64,000 bases of DNA, from contig OZ244213.1 of assembly GCA_965216905.1 (NCBI GenBank), forward strand, positions 620,001 through 684,000, in the 5' to 3' direction. The notes beneath the pieces are model-generated. The model saw only the letters and a program-made list of their open reading frames with translations, was not told the DNA's origin and searched no databases. This DNA comes from G965216905 sp965216905. GTDB lineage: Bacteria > Actinomycetota > Acidimicrobiia > Spongiisociales > ZC4RG35. Of the stretch, positions 49,264-58,811 are shown in pieces (the stretch's first letter is position 1; the number at the start of each line of letters is the position of its first letter). Both the position numbers and the translations under genes were made by a program.

Positions 49264-50228
49264 GACTCCCGACGCCCAACCGCCAACATGCGTTCAACCG
49301 CGATGCGCGCCCGCTCGGCGACGGCCGGCGGAACCTCGACCTGATGCGTCATCGTCTCGAGAGATCGGCGGATGTTCTCCAAGGTGATCCGCTTCATGTG
49401 GGGGCACAGGTTGCATGGCCGAACGAACTCGACGGCAGGATTCTCGATCGCCACGTTATCGGCCATCGAGCACTCGGTGATCATCATGACCCGCTCGGGC
49501 TGGTTGGTGGCGACCCAGTTGATCATCCCGTTGGTCGAGCCCACGTAGTCGGCCTCGGCGAGCACGTCGGGTGGGCACTCGGGATGTGCGATCACCGGAA
49601 CGCCTCCCATCAGGTCGCGATGGCCGGCGATCTCCGTTCCGGTGAACCGCTCGTGCACCATGCAGGCGCCTTCCCAGAGAACCACCTCGACATCGGTCTG
49701 CTCGGCGACCCACATTCCCAGGTACTGGTCGGGGATGAAGATCACCTTGTCCACGCCCAAGGACTCCACGACTGCCACGGCGTTTCCCGACGTACAGCAG
49801 ATGTCCGACTCCGCCTTCACGTCCGCCGAGGTGTTGACGTAGGTGACCACGGGCACGCCGGGATGTTCGGACCGCATCCGACGAACGTCCGCACCGGTGA
49901 TCCCCTCGGCGAGCGAGCAACCGGCCCGGGGGTCCGGGATCATCACGGTCTTGTTCGGGTTGACGATCTTGGCCGTCTCCGCCATGAAGTGGACTCCCGC
50001 CAGCACGATGACGTCGGCGGCGGTTTCCTTCGCCATGGCGGCGAGCGCCAGCGAGTCGCCGGTGAGGTCGGCCGTGGCAAAGATGTCGGGGGTCATGTAG
50101 TTGTGGGCTGCCACCACCGCATTGCGCTCCCGCTTGAGGCGGGTGATCTCGGTGAGCAAGGGCTCGAGCGCCGCCAACTCCTCATCGGGCAACACGCTCG
50201 ACGAGCGAGTGATCTCCAATGTCGCCAT
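49260..50228 (-). CDS. nadA: Quinolinate synthase
   Basis: A 322-residue NadA. The three cluster cysteines are in ADVIVLAG-following AGCSLAEGITG-type context, in SDICCTSGNAVAVV and in PCNLCPHMKRITLENI. The substrate residues (HNYMTPDIFATADLTGDSLA, HFMAETAKI) are present. It condenses iminoaspartate and DHAP to quinolinate. First gene of the nadABC unit; icd is 98 bp upstream on the same strand. Confidence 0.93.
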   Translation of the reverse strand: MATLEITRSSSVLPDEELAALEPLLTEITRLKRERNAVVAAHNYMTPDIFATADLTGDSLALAAMAKETAADVIVLAGVHFMAETAKIVNPNKTVMIPDPRAGCSLAEGITGADVRRMRSEHPGVPVVTYVNTSADVKAESDICCTSGNAVAVVESLGVDKVIFIPDQYLGMWVAEQTDVEVVLWEGACMVHERFTGTEIAGHRDLMGGVPVIAHPECPPDVLAEADYVGSTNGMINWVATNQPERVMMITECSMADNVAIENPAVEFVRPCNLCPHMKRITLENIRRSLETMTHQVEVPPAVAERARIAVERMLAVGRRES

Positions 50229-50326
50229 GTGTGTGACCTTTCGTGTCGTGCCCTCTCCAGCCGCTGTGAGTCAGCTCTCCGGTCGCCAGACGATCACGTC
50301 GCCGCGGCGGTCGAGCCGGTTCCGGT

Positions 50327-51529
50327 TCACATCCGTTCGATCATCGCATCGGCGAATGCGCTGGTCGCCACCTGGGTGGCACCGTCCATCAGGCGGGCAA
50401 AGTCGTAGGTGACGATCCGATCGGCGATGGTGCGCTCGAGACCGGCGACGATGGCATCCGCCACCTCCGTCCACCCGATGTACCGGAACATCATCTCGCC
50501 CGAGAGGATCACGGATCCGGGGTTCACCTTGTCCTGCCCGGCGTACTTCGGCGCCGTTCCGTGGGTCGCCTCGAAGACGGCGTGACCCGTCACGTAGTTG
50601 ATGTTGCCACCGGGCGCGATACCGATCCCGCCCACCTGGGCGGCCAGCGCATCGGAGATGTAGTCGCCGTTGAGGTTCATCGTGGCAATCACGTCGTACT
50701 CGGCCGGGCGGGTGAGCACCTGTTGCAGCATGGCATCGGCGATCACGTCCTTGACCAGCAGCCGGTCGCCGGGATCCCCTCCGCAATCCTCCCAGGAGAC
50801 CGCCACGTCCGAGAACTCATCTCGAACCAGCTCGTAGCCCCAGTTACGGAAGGCTCCTTCGGTGTATTTCATGATGTTGCCCTTGTGGACCAAGGTCACC
50901 GACTTGCGGTGATTTCCGAGCGCATACTGAAGCGCCGCCTTGATCAACCGCTTCGAGCCGGTCACGGACACGGGCTTGATGCCGATGCCCGAGTCCGGGC
51001 GTATCTCCCAACCGAACTCTCGCTCGAAGAACTCCAACGCCTTGGCGGCGCCCGAGCTGTTCGCCTCCAGCTCCTTGCCGGCGTACACATCCTCGGTGTT
51101 CTCACGGAAGATCACCATGTCCACCTTGCCGGGATCGGTCACCGGCGACGGGACGCCCTGGAACCAGCGCACCGGCCGGACACAGGCATACAGATCCAGG
51201 GTTTGGCGGAGGGCGACGTTCAACGATCGAATGCCCCCGCCGACGGGCGTCGTGAGCGGGCCCTTGATACCGACCAGGTGCTGCTGAAACGCCTCGACGG
51301 TCTCGTCGGGGAGCCACGAGCCGGTGGCGTTGTACGCCTTCTCCCCGGCGAGGACCTCCTTCCAGGCCACTCGGCGGTCACCGCCGTAGGAGCGCTCGAC
51401 GGCCGCATCGAACACCCGGCTGGCGGCGGCCCAGATGTCCGGGCCGATGCCATCACCCTCGATGAAGGGCAGAATCGGCTCGTCCGGGACTTCCAACCCG
51501 GAATCGGTCATGGCAATCGGTTGCGGCAT
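50327..51529 (-). CDS. icd: Isocitrate dehydrogenase (NADP-type)
   Basis: A 400-residue dimeric IDH: start LPFIEGDGIGPDIW, RENTEDVYAGKE, TGSKRLIKAALQYAL, TLVHKGNIMKYTEGAF, IATMNLNGDYISDALAAQVG, ATHGTAPKYAGQDKVNPGSV. This is the E. coli-type NADP enzyme. ATG 51529 has aggagctc upstream. The open frame continuing to 52570 is an antisense shadow of the next genes. Confidence 0.92.
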   Translation of the reverse strand: MPQPIAMTDSGLEVPDEPILPFIEGDGIGPDIWAAASRVFDAAVERSYGGDRRVAWKEVLAGEKAYNATGSWLPDETVEAFQQHLVGIKGPLTTPVGGGIRSLNVALRQTLDLYACVRPVRWFQGVPSPVTDPGKVDMVIFRENTEDVYAGKELEANSSGAAKALEFFEREFGWEIRPDSGIGIKPVSVTGSKRLIKAALQYALGNHRKSVTLVHKGNIMKYTEGAFRNWGYELVRDEFSDVAVSWEDCGGDPGDRLLVKDVIADAMLQQVLTRPAEYDVIATMNLNGDYISDALAAQVGGIGIAPGGNINYVTGHAVFEATHGTAPKYAGQDKVNPGSVILSGEMMFRYIGWTEVADAIVAGLERTIADRIVTYDFARLMDGATQVATSAFADAMIERM

Positions 51530-51658
51530 CGGCTGAGCTCCTCGGCGTCTGGGGTAGCCGAGGGTAGTGCCGTCGACGGCGCGGCACTCGGGCGGTGGCC
51601 TGCCCCCGAGGCAACGTGGCGGCCGGGACGCCTCGCGGCCCCGTCGGACCACTAACTT

Positions 51659-52285
51659 GTGGTGACAGGTCTTATCGGAAGGGCTCGTTTGGGCTGGATC
51701 TTCGGAATCGTTGGGCTCTTGCTCGGCTGGGTGCTCGCCGCCTGGCTGGCGCGTCGCGCCTGCGAGGCTCGAATCCGCGCTGTGGAGGCGACATGGTCCG
51801 CCAAGCTCGCCTCGGGCGACCAGGCCTTCGCGGCTCGGATCCGCCAACAGGAGGCCGTCCTCGAGGCCGAGCGGCAACGCATCGACGAGGAGTGGTCGGC
51901 CAAACTGGCCGCCCGTGAAGCCGGCTGGAAGAACCGGCTGGCGAGTCAGGAAAGCGATCTCAAGACGCAGCTGGAAGCGCTCGACGCCAAGCTGGCGGAC
52001 CGGCGGAGGGCGGAGATCGCCAATGCCCGACCGAAGCCGGCGGACCGGTTCACCGACATCGACGGGATCGGTCGACGGACCGGAGAGGTGCTCGCCGCAG
52101 CCGGCATCATGACGTTCTGGCGGCTGGCGAACACGCCCGTCGACGACCTGCGCGAGGTTCTGGAGCAGGCGGGTGGCCAGTTCCGCACCTACGACCCGTC
52201 GACGTGGCCGTCGCAGGCTCGACTGGCTGCCGAGCATCGGATGAGCGAGCTGGCAGAACTCCAGGAGTGGCTGCGCAGTCGCTGA
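51659..52285 (+). CDS. Membrane-anchored coiled-coil protein with helix-hairpin-helix domain
   Basis: A 208-residue protein (GTG start) with one membrane helix (GWIFGIVGLLLGWVLAAWLA), a coiled coil to about 120 (AKLASGDQAFAARIRQQEAV), and a C-terminal helix-hairpin-helix module FTDIDGIGRRTGEVLAAAGI followed by TFWRLANTPVDDLREVLEQAG. The latter is the tail found on some NADH-quinone and DUF4332-type proteins. The role is unknown. It converges with folD. Confidence 0.65.
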   Translation: MVTGLIGRARLGWIFGIVGLLLGWVLAAWLARRACEARIRAVEATWSAKLASGDQAFAARIRQQEAVLEAERQRIDEEWSAKLAAREAGWKNRLASQESDLKTQLEALDAKLADRRRAEIANARPKPADRFTDIDGIGRRTGEVLAAAGIMTFWRLANTPVDDLREVLEQAGGQFRTYDPSTWPSQARLAAEHRMSELAELQEWLRSR

Positions 52286-52320
52286 CGCCTGCCAGCCGAG
52301 CCGCGCAGACCGCGCGTCGA

Positions 52321-53169
52321 TCAGCGCTGCTCGGCTGCCGTGACGGTGTTGGCCATGAGCATGGCGATCGTCATCGGCCCGACCCCTCCCGGCACCGGTG
52401 TGATCGCGCCGGCCTTGCCGACGACGGCATCGAAGTCCACGTCCCCCACCAGCCCGTCGTCGGTGCGGTTGATCCCCACGTCGATGACGGCGGCGCCCTC
52501 CTTGACGTGCGCGGGCCCGATCATCTCGGGTCGGCCGATGGCGGCCACCAGGATGTCGGCACCGGCGCACAGCGCCTCGAGGTCACGGGTCCGGGAGTGG
52601 GCGAGAGTGACCGTGGCGTTGCGCTCCTTGCCACCCAGCAAGACGGCGAGAGGACGACCGACGAGGAAGGACCTCCCCACCACCACGACATCAGCACCCT
52701 CGGTGGGGATGCCGTAGTGATCGAGGATGCGGATGCAGCCCGATGGTGTGCACGGGGCCAGATGGGGCCGGTCGAGCATCAGGTACCCCAGATTCGTGGG
52801 GTGCAGCCCATCGGCGTCCTTCGACGGAGCGATGAGTTCGACCGCGGCCTGCCCGTCGAGATCACCAGGCAGCGGCAGCTGCAGGAGAATGCCGTGGACG
52901 GCGTCGTCGTCGTTCAGCCGGCGGATGAGCGTTTCCACCTCCTGCTGGGAACTCGTGGCGGGCAGTTCATGGTGAAAGGACTCGATACCGACCCGTTCGG
53001 CAGCTCTGCGCTTGTTCCGGACGTAGACGTGCGAGGCGGGGTCGTCCCCGACGAGCACCGTTGCCAGGCCGACGCTGCGGCCGGTAGCGGCCAGCGCAGC
53101 CACCTTCTCCTTCGTCTCCGCCAGCACGGCGTCGGCAACCGCTCTGCCGTCGAGGATCTGGGCCGTCAT
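52321..53169 (-). CDS. folD: Methylenetetrahydrofolate dehydrogenase / cyclohydrolase
   Basis: A 282-residue FolD with LATVLVGDDPASHVYVRNKR (substrate and catalytic Lys), LLQLPLPGDLDGQAAVELI, PCTPSGCIRILDHYGI, VVVGRSFLVGRPLAVLL, DVGINRTDDGLVGDVDF and PVPGGVGPMTIAMLMANT. It makes 10-formyl-THF. It lies 57 bp after purH in the purN-purH-folD cluster, which groups the makers and users of formyl-THF. Confidence 0.94.
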   Translation of the reverse strand: MTAQILDGRAVADAVLAETKEKVAALAATGRSVGLATVLVGDDPASHVYVRNKRRAAERVGIESFHHELPATSSQQEVETLIRRLNDDDAVHGILLQLPLPGDLDGQAAVELIAPSKDADGLHPTNLGYLMLDRPHLAPCTPSGCIRILDHYGIPTEGADVVVVGRSFLVGRPLAVLLGGKERNATVTLAHSRTRDLEALCAGADILVAAIGRPEMIGPAHVKEGAAVIDVGINRTDDGLVGDVDFDAVVGKAGAITPVPGGVGPMTIAMLMANTVTAAEQR

Positions 53170-53226
53170 CGGAAACGCACTCCTTCGGTTCGGGTCGACC
53201 GGAGACTATTCGGCTCCTACGGCCGG

Positions 53227-54744
53227 TCAGTGGCGGAAGTGCCGGCGTCCGGTGAACACCAACGCCATTCCGTGTTCGTCGGCCGCGGCGACGACCTCGT
53301 CGTCCCGCATCGAGCCGCCCGGTTCCGCCACCGCCGTCACGCCGGCCTCGGCCAATCGGTCGAGCGCATCACGGAACGGGAAGAACGCATCGGATGCAGC
53401 CACCGCCCCGGCCGACCGTCCCATCGCCCGAGTCACCGCCCGCTCGACGGCACCGAGCCGGCTCTGGTCGCCGGCCCCGATCCCGACCGCCATCCGGTTG
53501 GTGGCGACGACGATGGCGTTCGACTTGGTGGCGGCGACGACGTTCCATGCGAAGCGCAACTGACGGAGTTCCTCCGGTGTCGGATGCCGCTCGGACTTGG
53601 TGATCCACCCAACGCCGATCCCTGCCGTATCGGCCGACTGGACGAGGAAGCCACGATCGAGCATCCGCATGTCGAGTCCGGTCCGCGCCGGCGGCGCGGC
53701 CAGAAGGAGGCGAAGGTTCTTTCGATCGGAGAACAGGGCATCGTCGGCGGCGCCCGGAGCGACGACGACCTCGATGAACCCGGCTTCGAGCATGGCATGT
53801 GCGCACGGTTCATCGACGACCCGGTTCAACGCAATCACCGATCCGAACGCCGAGGTCGGGTCGCAGGCCCACGCCTTGGAGAAGGCATCGGCGATGGTGT
53901 CGCCGGCCGCCACTCCACACGGGTTGGTGTGCTTGACGATCACCGCCGCCGGCTGGTCGAACCGGTTGACCAGCCGCCAGGCCGCGTCGGCGTCGAGGAA
54001 GTTGTTGTACGACATCTCCTTGCCCTGGACCTGGTGGGCACTGTCCCACCACGCCGGGGTTCCGGGGAGGCGATACGTGGCGGCCTCTTGGTGGGGATTC
54101 TCCCCGTACCGCAACTCCGATCGGCGACGCAAGGCCAGCACGACGTGCTCGGGCATCGGATCGTCGCGGTGCAACCACTCGACGATGGCCGCGTCGTAGG
54201 AAGCCGTGGCGAAGAAGGCATCTTTGGCGAGGCGGAGGCGCAACTCGTCATCCAGGCCACCGGCTGCCACCGCATCCGCCACCATCCCGTACTGGGAGGG
54301 GTGAGTGACGATCCCGACATGGGCATGGTTCTTGGCCGCCGCTCGAGTGAGGGCGGGGCCACCGATGTCGATCTGTTCGACGATCTCCTCGATGGACGCA
54401 CCGTCGGCCACCGTCGTCTCGAAGGGGTAGAGGTTGGAGACGACCAGCTGAAAGGGCTCGATCTTCTGGTCGGCGAGGTCTTGCCGATGCTCCGGGTCGG
54501 TGGGATCGGCCAAGATCGCCGCGTGGATACGCGGGTGGAGGGTCTTGACGCGCCCGCCGAGCATCTCCGGCGAGCCGGTCACCGAGGACACGGTGGTCAC
54601 CGGAATCCAGGCTTCCTCGAGCGCCCGTGCCGTCCCCCCGGACGAGACGATCTCCACTCCGTACTCCACCAATCTTCGGCAGAAGTCGACGAGTCCCGAC
54701 TTCCACGAGACCGAGACCAACGCCCGCCGCACCGGCACCTTCAT
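53227..54744 (-). CDS. purH: Bifunctional AICAR transformylase / IMP cyclohydrolase
   Basis: A 505-residue PurH. The N-terminal cyclohydrolase domain has SWKSGLVDFCRRLVEYGVEI and GRVKTLHPRIHAAILAD, then IVSNLYPFETTV-like VVSNLYPFETTVADGASIEE. The C-terminal transformylase has LRYGENPHQEAATYR, YNNFLDADAAWRLVNRFDQP, KHTNPCGVAAGDT and AFFPFRDALDRLAEAGV. It catalyses the last two steps to IMP. It overlaps purN by 4 bp. Confidence 0.94.
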   Translation of the reverse strand: MKVPVRRALVSVSWKSGLVDFCRRLVEYGVEIVSSGGTARALEEAWIPVTTVSSVTGSPEMLGGRVKTLHPRIHAAILADPTDPEHRQDLADQKIEPFQLVVSNLYPFETTVADGASIEEIVEQIDIGGPALTRAAAKNHAHVGIVTHPSQYGMVADAVAAGGLDDELRLRLAKDAFFATASYDAAIVEWLHRDDPMPEHVVLALRRRSELRYGENPHQEAATYRLPGTPAWWDSAHQVQGKEMSYNNFLDADAAWRLVNRFDQPAAVIVKHTNPCGVAAGDTIADAFSKAWACDPTSAFGSVIALNRVVDEPCAHAMLEAGFIEVVVAPGAADDALFSDRKNLRLLLAAPPARTGLDMRMLDRGFLVQSADTAGIGVGWITKSERHPTPEELRQLRFAWNVVAATKSNAIVVATNRMAVGIGAGDQSRLGAVERAVTRAMGRSAGAVAASDAFFPFRDALDRLAEAGVTAVAEPGGSMRDDEVVAAADEHGMALVFTGRRHFRH

Positions 54745-55334
54745 CGCCAGATCACCTTCCTGCCCTCGACGATCAGCCTTCCTTGTACGAGCGCCTCGAC
54801 CGCCCGCGGCAAGAGTTCATGCTCCTCCGATTGGATTCGGCGATGGAGCGAATCGGCGTCGTCGTCGGGGCGGACCGGAACCGGACGCTGGGCCACGATC
54901 GGCCCGTGATCCACCTGCTCGTCCACCAGATGGACCGTCACTCCCGAGACCGTGACCCCGTATGCAAGCGCCTGGTCGACGGCGTCCCGACCGGGGAAGG
55001 CCGGCAGCAGCGATGGGTGCACGTTCAGGATCCGGTTCGGGAATCTCATCACCGCTTCTGGACCCAGGATCCTCATGAACCCGGCGAGCACCAGTGCCTC
55101 GGCGCCCGCATCGTCGGCTGCGTCACAGATGGCGGCGGTGAACCTCGTCCGATCGCCCTCCCACTCGACCACCATTGCCGGAATACCCGCCTGACGCGCC
55201 CGTTCGAGCGCGCGACACGAGGGCTGATCACTGATGACTGCGACGATTCGCCCACCGAAGTCCGGCGCGGCGGCCCGTTCTGCCAACCTGGCCAGGTTGG
55301 TACCTGAGCCGGACGCAAGTACGGCGATGTCCAA
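54741..55334 (-). CDS. purN: Phosphoribosylglycinamide formyltransferase
   Basis: A 197-residue PurN with AVLASGSGTNLARLAERAA (phosphate loop), VLAGFMRILGPEAVMRFPNR, LNVHPSLLPAFPGRDAVDQA (catalytic Asn/His) and VSGVTVHLVDEQVDHGPIVA. It formylates GAR with 10-formyl-THF. First gene of the cluster; the 98-bp gap to the divergent aminotransferase holds the promoters. Confidence 0.94.
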   Translation of the reverse strand: MDIAVLASGSGTNLARLAERAAAPDFGGRIVAVISDQPSCRALERARQAGIPAMVVEWEGDRTRFTAAICDAADDAGAEALVLAGFMRILGPEAVMRFPNRILNVHPSLLPAFPGRDAVDQALAYGVTVSGVTVHLVDEQVDHGPIVAQRPVPVRPDDDADSLHRRIQSEEHELLPRAVEALVQGRLIVEGRKVIWR

Positions 55335-55432
55335 AACCGATCTCCTCCACGCGAGCCCCGCCGCGGGAGTCTATTGAACCGACGGCTCCGCCACGAACGC
55401 GGGCCACTCGGGCAAGTGGGTACCGTTCCGCC

Positions 55433-56629
55433 GTGCGATACGGAGACTGGGCGCTGGACCCGGCGGTGACCTTCCTCAACCACGGCTCCTTCGGTGCCCG
55501 CCCAACCGCGGTGCAGGACCACCGGGACAATTTGCGGACCGCCTTCGAACGGAACCCCGTGGAGTTCGTCGAGGAACGGCTGCAACCACTCCTGGACGAG
55601 ACCCGACGCGAGCTCGCCGGCTTCCTCGACCTCGACCCGGACGGGCTGGCTTTGCTCCCGAATGCGACGACGGCGGTCAACACCGCCATTCGAGCCGTGA
55701 CGCTCCGGCCGGGGGATGAGGTCTTGGTCACCGATCACGAATACAACGCCTGCCGGAATGCACTGGAGGCCGCCGCCCGGCCCGCCGCTGCGACCATCGT
55801 GGTGGCGCCGATCCCGTTTCCGGGGGCCACGGCCACCGGCATCGTCGAAGCGGTCCTGAGTCGGGTGACCGCCCGAACCCATCTCGTCCTGATCGATCAC
55901 GTCACCTCACCGACCGCGCTGGTCGTCCCCGTCCACGCCATCGCCCGGCAGCTTCCCGACCGCGTCAGGCTGATCGTCGACGGCGCCCACGCACCCGGCA
56001 TGGTGGAGGAACCCGCCGTTCCCGGAGCGGATTTCATCGCGGGCAACTGCCACAAGTGGCTGTGTGCCTCTCCGGGCGCGGCGTTTCTGTGGGTGGGTGA
56101 GCGACACCGCGGTGGGGTGAATCCGCTGGTCATCAGTCATGGGTGGAACGCAAATCGGGGTCGCCCTCGCCTGTTCGAGATGTTCGACTGGACCGGCACC
56201 GACGACCCGACCGCCATCCTCTCCATCCCCGAAGCGATCCGGGTGGTTGGTGGCTTCGTCGCCGGCGGCTGGCCTGCCATCCGACGACGGAATCGGGAAC
56301 TGGCACTCGAGGGACGGGATCTCCTGTGCGAGAGTCTCGGCACCGAGCCCGCCGCCTCCGATGACCTGATCGGGTCGATGGCGACGATCGAACTGCCCGA
56401 TCGGGGCCCCCGGACGGCTGGGAGCCTGTTGCCGGACGCCGATGCGTCGACGGTTCCGGGCTCGACGCATCCGCTGACGGCTCTGCTCCGCCGACGATGC
56501 CGGGTCGAGGTCCCCATCCTCGTGTTTCCTCGGGCTCCCGGCCGCGTCCTCCGGATCTCGGCCCACCTCTACAACGACGTCGACGACTACCACGCGCTGG
56601 CCGAGGTGCTCGGGAGGGCGCTGACTTGA
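55433..56629 (+). CDS. Class V PLP aminotransferase (isopenicillin-N-epimerase-like)
   Basis: A 398-residue enzyme from GTG 55433. Features: FLNHGSFGARPTAVQDHRDN, LLPNATTAVNTAIRAVTL, LVTDHEYNACRNALEAA, LIVDGAHAPGMVEEP, and the PLP lysine in GNCHKWLCASPGAAFLWV. The order fits the isopenicillin-N-epimerase/cysteine-desulfurase-like group. Most members remain uncharacterised. Substrate unknown; divergent from purN. Confidence 0.85.
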   Translation: MRYGDWALDPAVTFLNHGSFGARPTAVQDHRDNLRTAFERNPVEFVEERLQPLLDETRRELAGFLDLDPDGLALLPNATTAVNTAIRAVTLRPGDEVLVTDHEYNACRNALEAAARPAAATIVVAPIPFPGATATGIVEAVLSRVTARTHLVLIDHVTSPTALVVPVHAIARQLPDRVRLIVDGAHAPGMVEEPAVPGADFIAGNCHKWLCASPGAAFLWVGERHRGGVNPLVISHGWNANRGRPRLFEMFDWTGTDDPTAILSIPEAIRVVGGFVAGGWPAIRRRNRELALEGRDLLCESLGTEPAASDDLIGSMATIELPDRGPRTAGSLLPDADASTVPGSTHPLTALLRRRCRVEVPILVFPRAPGRVLRISAHLYNDVDDYHALAEVLGRALT

Positions 56630-56663
56630 GCCATCGGACACCAGTCATCCATACTGCCCGCAT

Positions 56664-57368
56664 ATGACCCTCGCACAGCTCAGCGAACGCCTGACCGACC
56701 TCCTCGGACTCGCCCATGCCCCGGTGGCGATCTCCTTCCACGACGGAGCGATCGAATCCATACCGGCGTTCGATCTCCCATTCTCCGAGCCGACCGAAGA
56801 CGGCCGCCGCGGACGCGTCCCGGCGGCGTGCTCGTTCTGGTCCTACGGACACGAATCGACGTTCACCACCGTCCCCGAGGACCATGGCAACTGTTCGGTT
56901 GGACGGTTCACCCATGGCCTGGCCGACGCCTCGGAGATCCTCGACAAACAGGATGTCGGCACACTGCTCGACGTCGGATGGGTCACCATGGAGGCCTTCG
57001 CCGGGGTCGCCGCCCTCCCCGATCGTCCGTCGACGATCGTGTACGGCCCACTCGGCGAACGTGACGACGATCCGGATGTGATCCTGCTCCGGGTGACTCC
57101 CAAGCAGATGATGGAGATCGCCGACGCCATCGAGGTCGAGTTCACCGGCAAGCCCCAATGCCAGATCATTCCGCGGGCGGCCGCCGGCACCGTCGCCGCC
57201 TCGATGGGATGCGCGCTCAGCCGCGAACGAACCGGGATGGGCGACGATGAGCTGACCTGCGCCATCCCCGGTGGGCGCTTGGCCGAGTTCGTCGATCGCC
57301 TCAGCGACGTGTGCCGGGCCGACGCCGCCGTCGTCGGCTACGCCGCGGCGGACATGGCTCGCTTCTGA
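56664..57368 (+). CDS. DUF169 family protein
   Basis: A 234-residue protein of the DUF169 (COG2043) family with LAHAPVAISFHD near the start, RVPAACSFWSYGHESTFTTV, HGNCSVGRFTHGL-like DHGNCSVGRFTHGLAD, VILLRVTPKQMMEIADAI and ELTCAIPGGRLAEFVDRLSD. The family's role is unknown, often near metal or redox genes. Conserved Cys in CSFW, NCSVG and MGCALS could bind a metal. Confidence 0.8.
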   Translation: MTLAQLSERLTDLLGLAHAPVAISFHDGAIESIPAFDLPFSEPTEDGRRGRVPAACSFWSYGHESTFTTVPEDHGNCSVGRFTHGLADASEILDKQDVGTLLDVGWVTMEAFAGVAALPDRPSTIVYGPLGERDDDPDVILLRVTPKQMMEIADAIEVEFTGKPQCQIIPRAAAGTVAASMGCALSRERTGMGDDELTCAIPGGRLAEFVDRLSDVCRADAAVVGYAAADMARF

Positions 57369-57386
57369 CGGAGAGCCGAGCTCGCG

Positions 57387-58073
57387 TCAGAACGGCAAGG
57401 ACTGTGCTTCGCAGAGGAAACGCACCAGCGGGGTGGCGCGCCGGCACAGGTCGGTGAAGTCCTTCAAGAAGTCCGGAGCCGTCACCTGACGCTGCGTGAG
57501 CGGCGTGCTGGCGATGAAGTCCTTGCGTTTGAGGTCTTCGAGAAGTGGATGGGTTGCATCGAAGCCCTTGGGCGGGCGCACCAACGAGTCACCCCCGAAG
57601 GTGAATCGCTCCGAGAAACGCTTCGACCTGGTGGCACGTTTCCACGCGGTCGGTTCCCCGTCGATGTGGTGGCGGATTGCGTACGCCGCTTGGGTGTGAG
57701 GTCGCCACATTCCGGCGCCGACGAAGCTCTCCCGGGGAGCCAGATGAAGGTAGAAGGCGGGTGCGTGCACGTCACCGGCCTGTTCGTGCCGGAACTGGAT
57801 CCCGACGTTGGTCTTGTACGGCGTCTTGTCCTTCGAGAAGCGGATGTCGCGATGCACCCGCATGAGCGAGCCACCCACCGTTCGCGAATCGGCCTCGAAG
57901 TGCGGGGAGATTCGGTGGAGGGGCTTCGTGAAGTCGTCGATGAACCGCAAGGCCGGCTCCCTCACCTGACCGTCGTATCGGTCCTGGTGCTCCTTGAACC
58001 ACGTTCGATCGTTGTTGGCCGCCAGCTCGCGAAGGAAACCGAAGAGCTGCGGTGAGAAGTGACCAGCTGCCAT
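57387..58073 (-). CDS. DUF2461 family protein
   Basis: A 228-residue protein: FSPQLFGFLRELAANNDRTW, FKEHQDRYDGQVREPALRFI, MRVHRDIRFSKDKTPYKTNV, FYLHLAPRESFVGAGMW. These are the conserved blocks of DUF2461, whose function is unknown. ATG 58073 fits the family start; the upstream open frame is shadow. It converges with the DUF169 gene. Confidence 0.85.
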   Translation of the reverse strand: MAAGHFSPQLFGFLRELAANNDRTWFKEHQDRYDGQVREPALRFIDDFTKPLHRISPHFEADSRTVGGSLMRVHRDIRFSKDKTPYKTNVGIQFRHEQAGDVHAPAFYLHLAPRESFVGAGMWRPHTQAAYAIRHHIDGEPTAWKRATRSKRFSERFTFGGDSLVRPPKGFDATHPLLEDLKRKDFIASTPLTQRQVTAPDFLKDFTDLCRRATPLVRFLCEAQSLPF

Positions 58074-58160
58074 GGTGAAACCGTATCGGATCCCCGCTGG
58101 GCGCGATAGGGGGCTGCGCCCCCTTATGATCGGCGCATCGCAACAGGAGGGGTCCATCCA

Positions 58161-58811
58161 TTGGACAACATGATCGATGACATCCTCGGTCAGATCTCGG
58201 CCGACGCGCTCGCAGGTTCGCTCGGCACCGACACCGAAACGGCGATGACCGCCGCCCGTCAGGCGCTTCCGGCGCTGCTCGGCGGTTTGACCGCCAATGC
58301 CCAGTCCCAGGACGGACTCAGCTCGCTGAGTCGTGCGCTCCAGAAGGACCACGACGGTTCACTCCTCGACATCCAGAACCCGCTGGAGCGGGTCGACCCG
58401 ACCGATGGCGAGAAGATCCTCGGACATGTCTTTGGTGACCGCCGCGAGACGGTCGAGCGCCAGCTCGGCGGCACGGGTGCGGGCGGACAGAGTTTGTTCA
58501 GCAAGCTGCTCCCGATGCTGGCCCCGCTGGTGATGGCGTGGCTCGGCAAGAAGCTCGGTGGCGGCGCCGGTCTCGACCCCTCCGGCGGCGGCCGCCGCCC
58601 ACCGTCGGGTGGGGGCCTCGGGTTGGACGACCTGCTCGGCGGGATGCTGGGCCAGCAGACGTCGCAGGCGCAACAGCAGATGCCCGACCTCGGGGGCCTC
58701 TTCGAGATGATCCTCGGCGGCGCCGGAGGTGCGGGCAGGGGAGCTCCGCAGCAGTCCTCGCGTCGTCGCGACGGAGACGTCCCCGATATCGGAGACCTCC
58801 TCGGCGGCTGA
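58161..58811 (+). CDS. DUF937 family protein
   Basis: A 216-residue protein from TTG 58161 with aggaggg about 9 bp upstream (an ATG at 58170 is too far from it). N-terminal DUF937 part: ALPALLGGLTANAQSQDGLS and EKILGHVFGDRRETVERQLG. It has a hydrophobic SLFSKLLPMLAPLVMAWLGK helix and a Gly-rich, Gln-rich C-terminal half. Members of this group resemble YidB; function unknown. A strong terminator follows. Confidence 0.75.
   Translation: MDNMIDDILGQISADALAGSLGTDTETAMTAARQALPALLGGLTANAQSQDGLSSLSRALQKDHDGSLLDIQNPLERVDPTDGEKILGHVFGDRRETVERQLGGTGAGGQSLFSKLLPMLAPLVMAWLGKKLGGGAGLDPSGGGRRPPSGGGLGLDDLLGGMLGQQTSQAQQQMPDLGGLFEMILGGAGGAGRGAPQQSSRRRDGDVPDIGDLLGG

Noticed and set aside
51530..52570. N-terminal extension of icd of about 347 residues
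   Set aside because: The extension is antisense to the helix-hairpin-helix gene and overlaps folD; icd has a good ribosome site and family start at 51529.
52204..54909. A 901-codon open frame on the plus strand
   Set aside because: Antisense to folD and purH, both certain; no domains in the translation.
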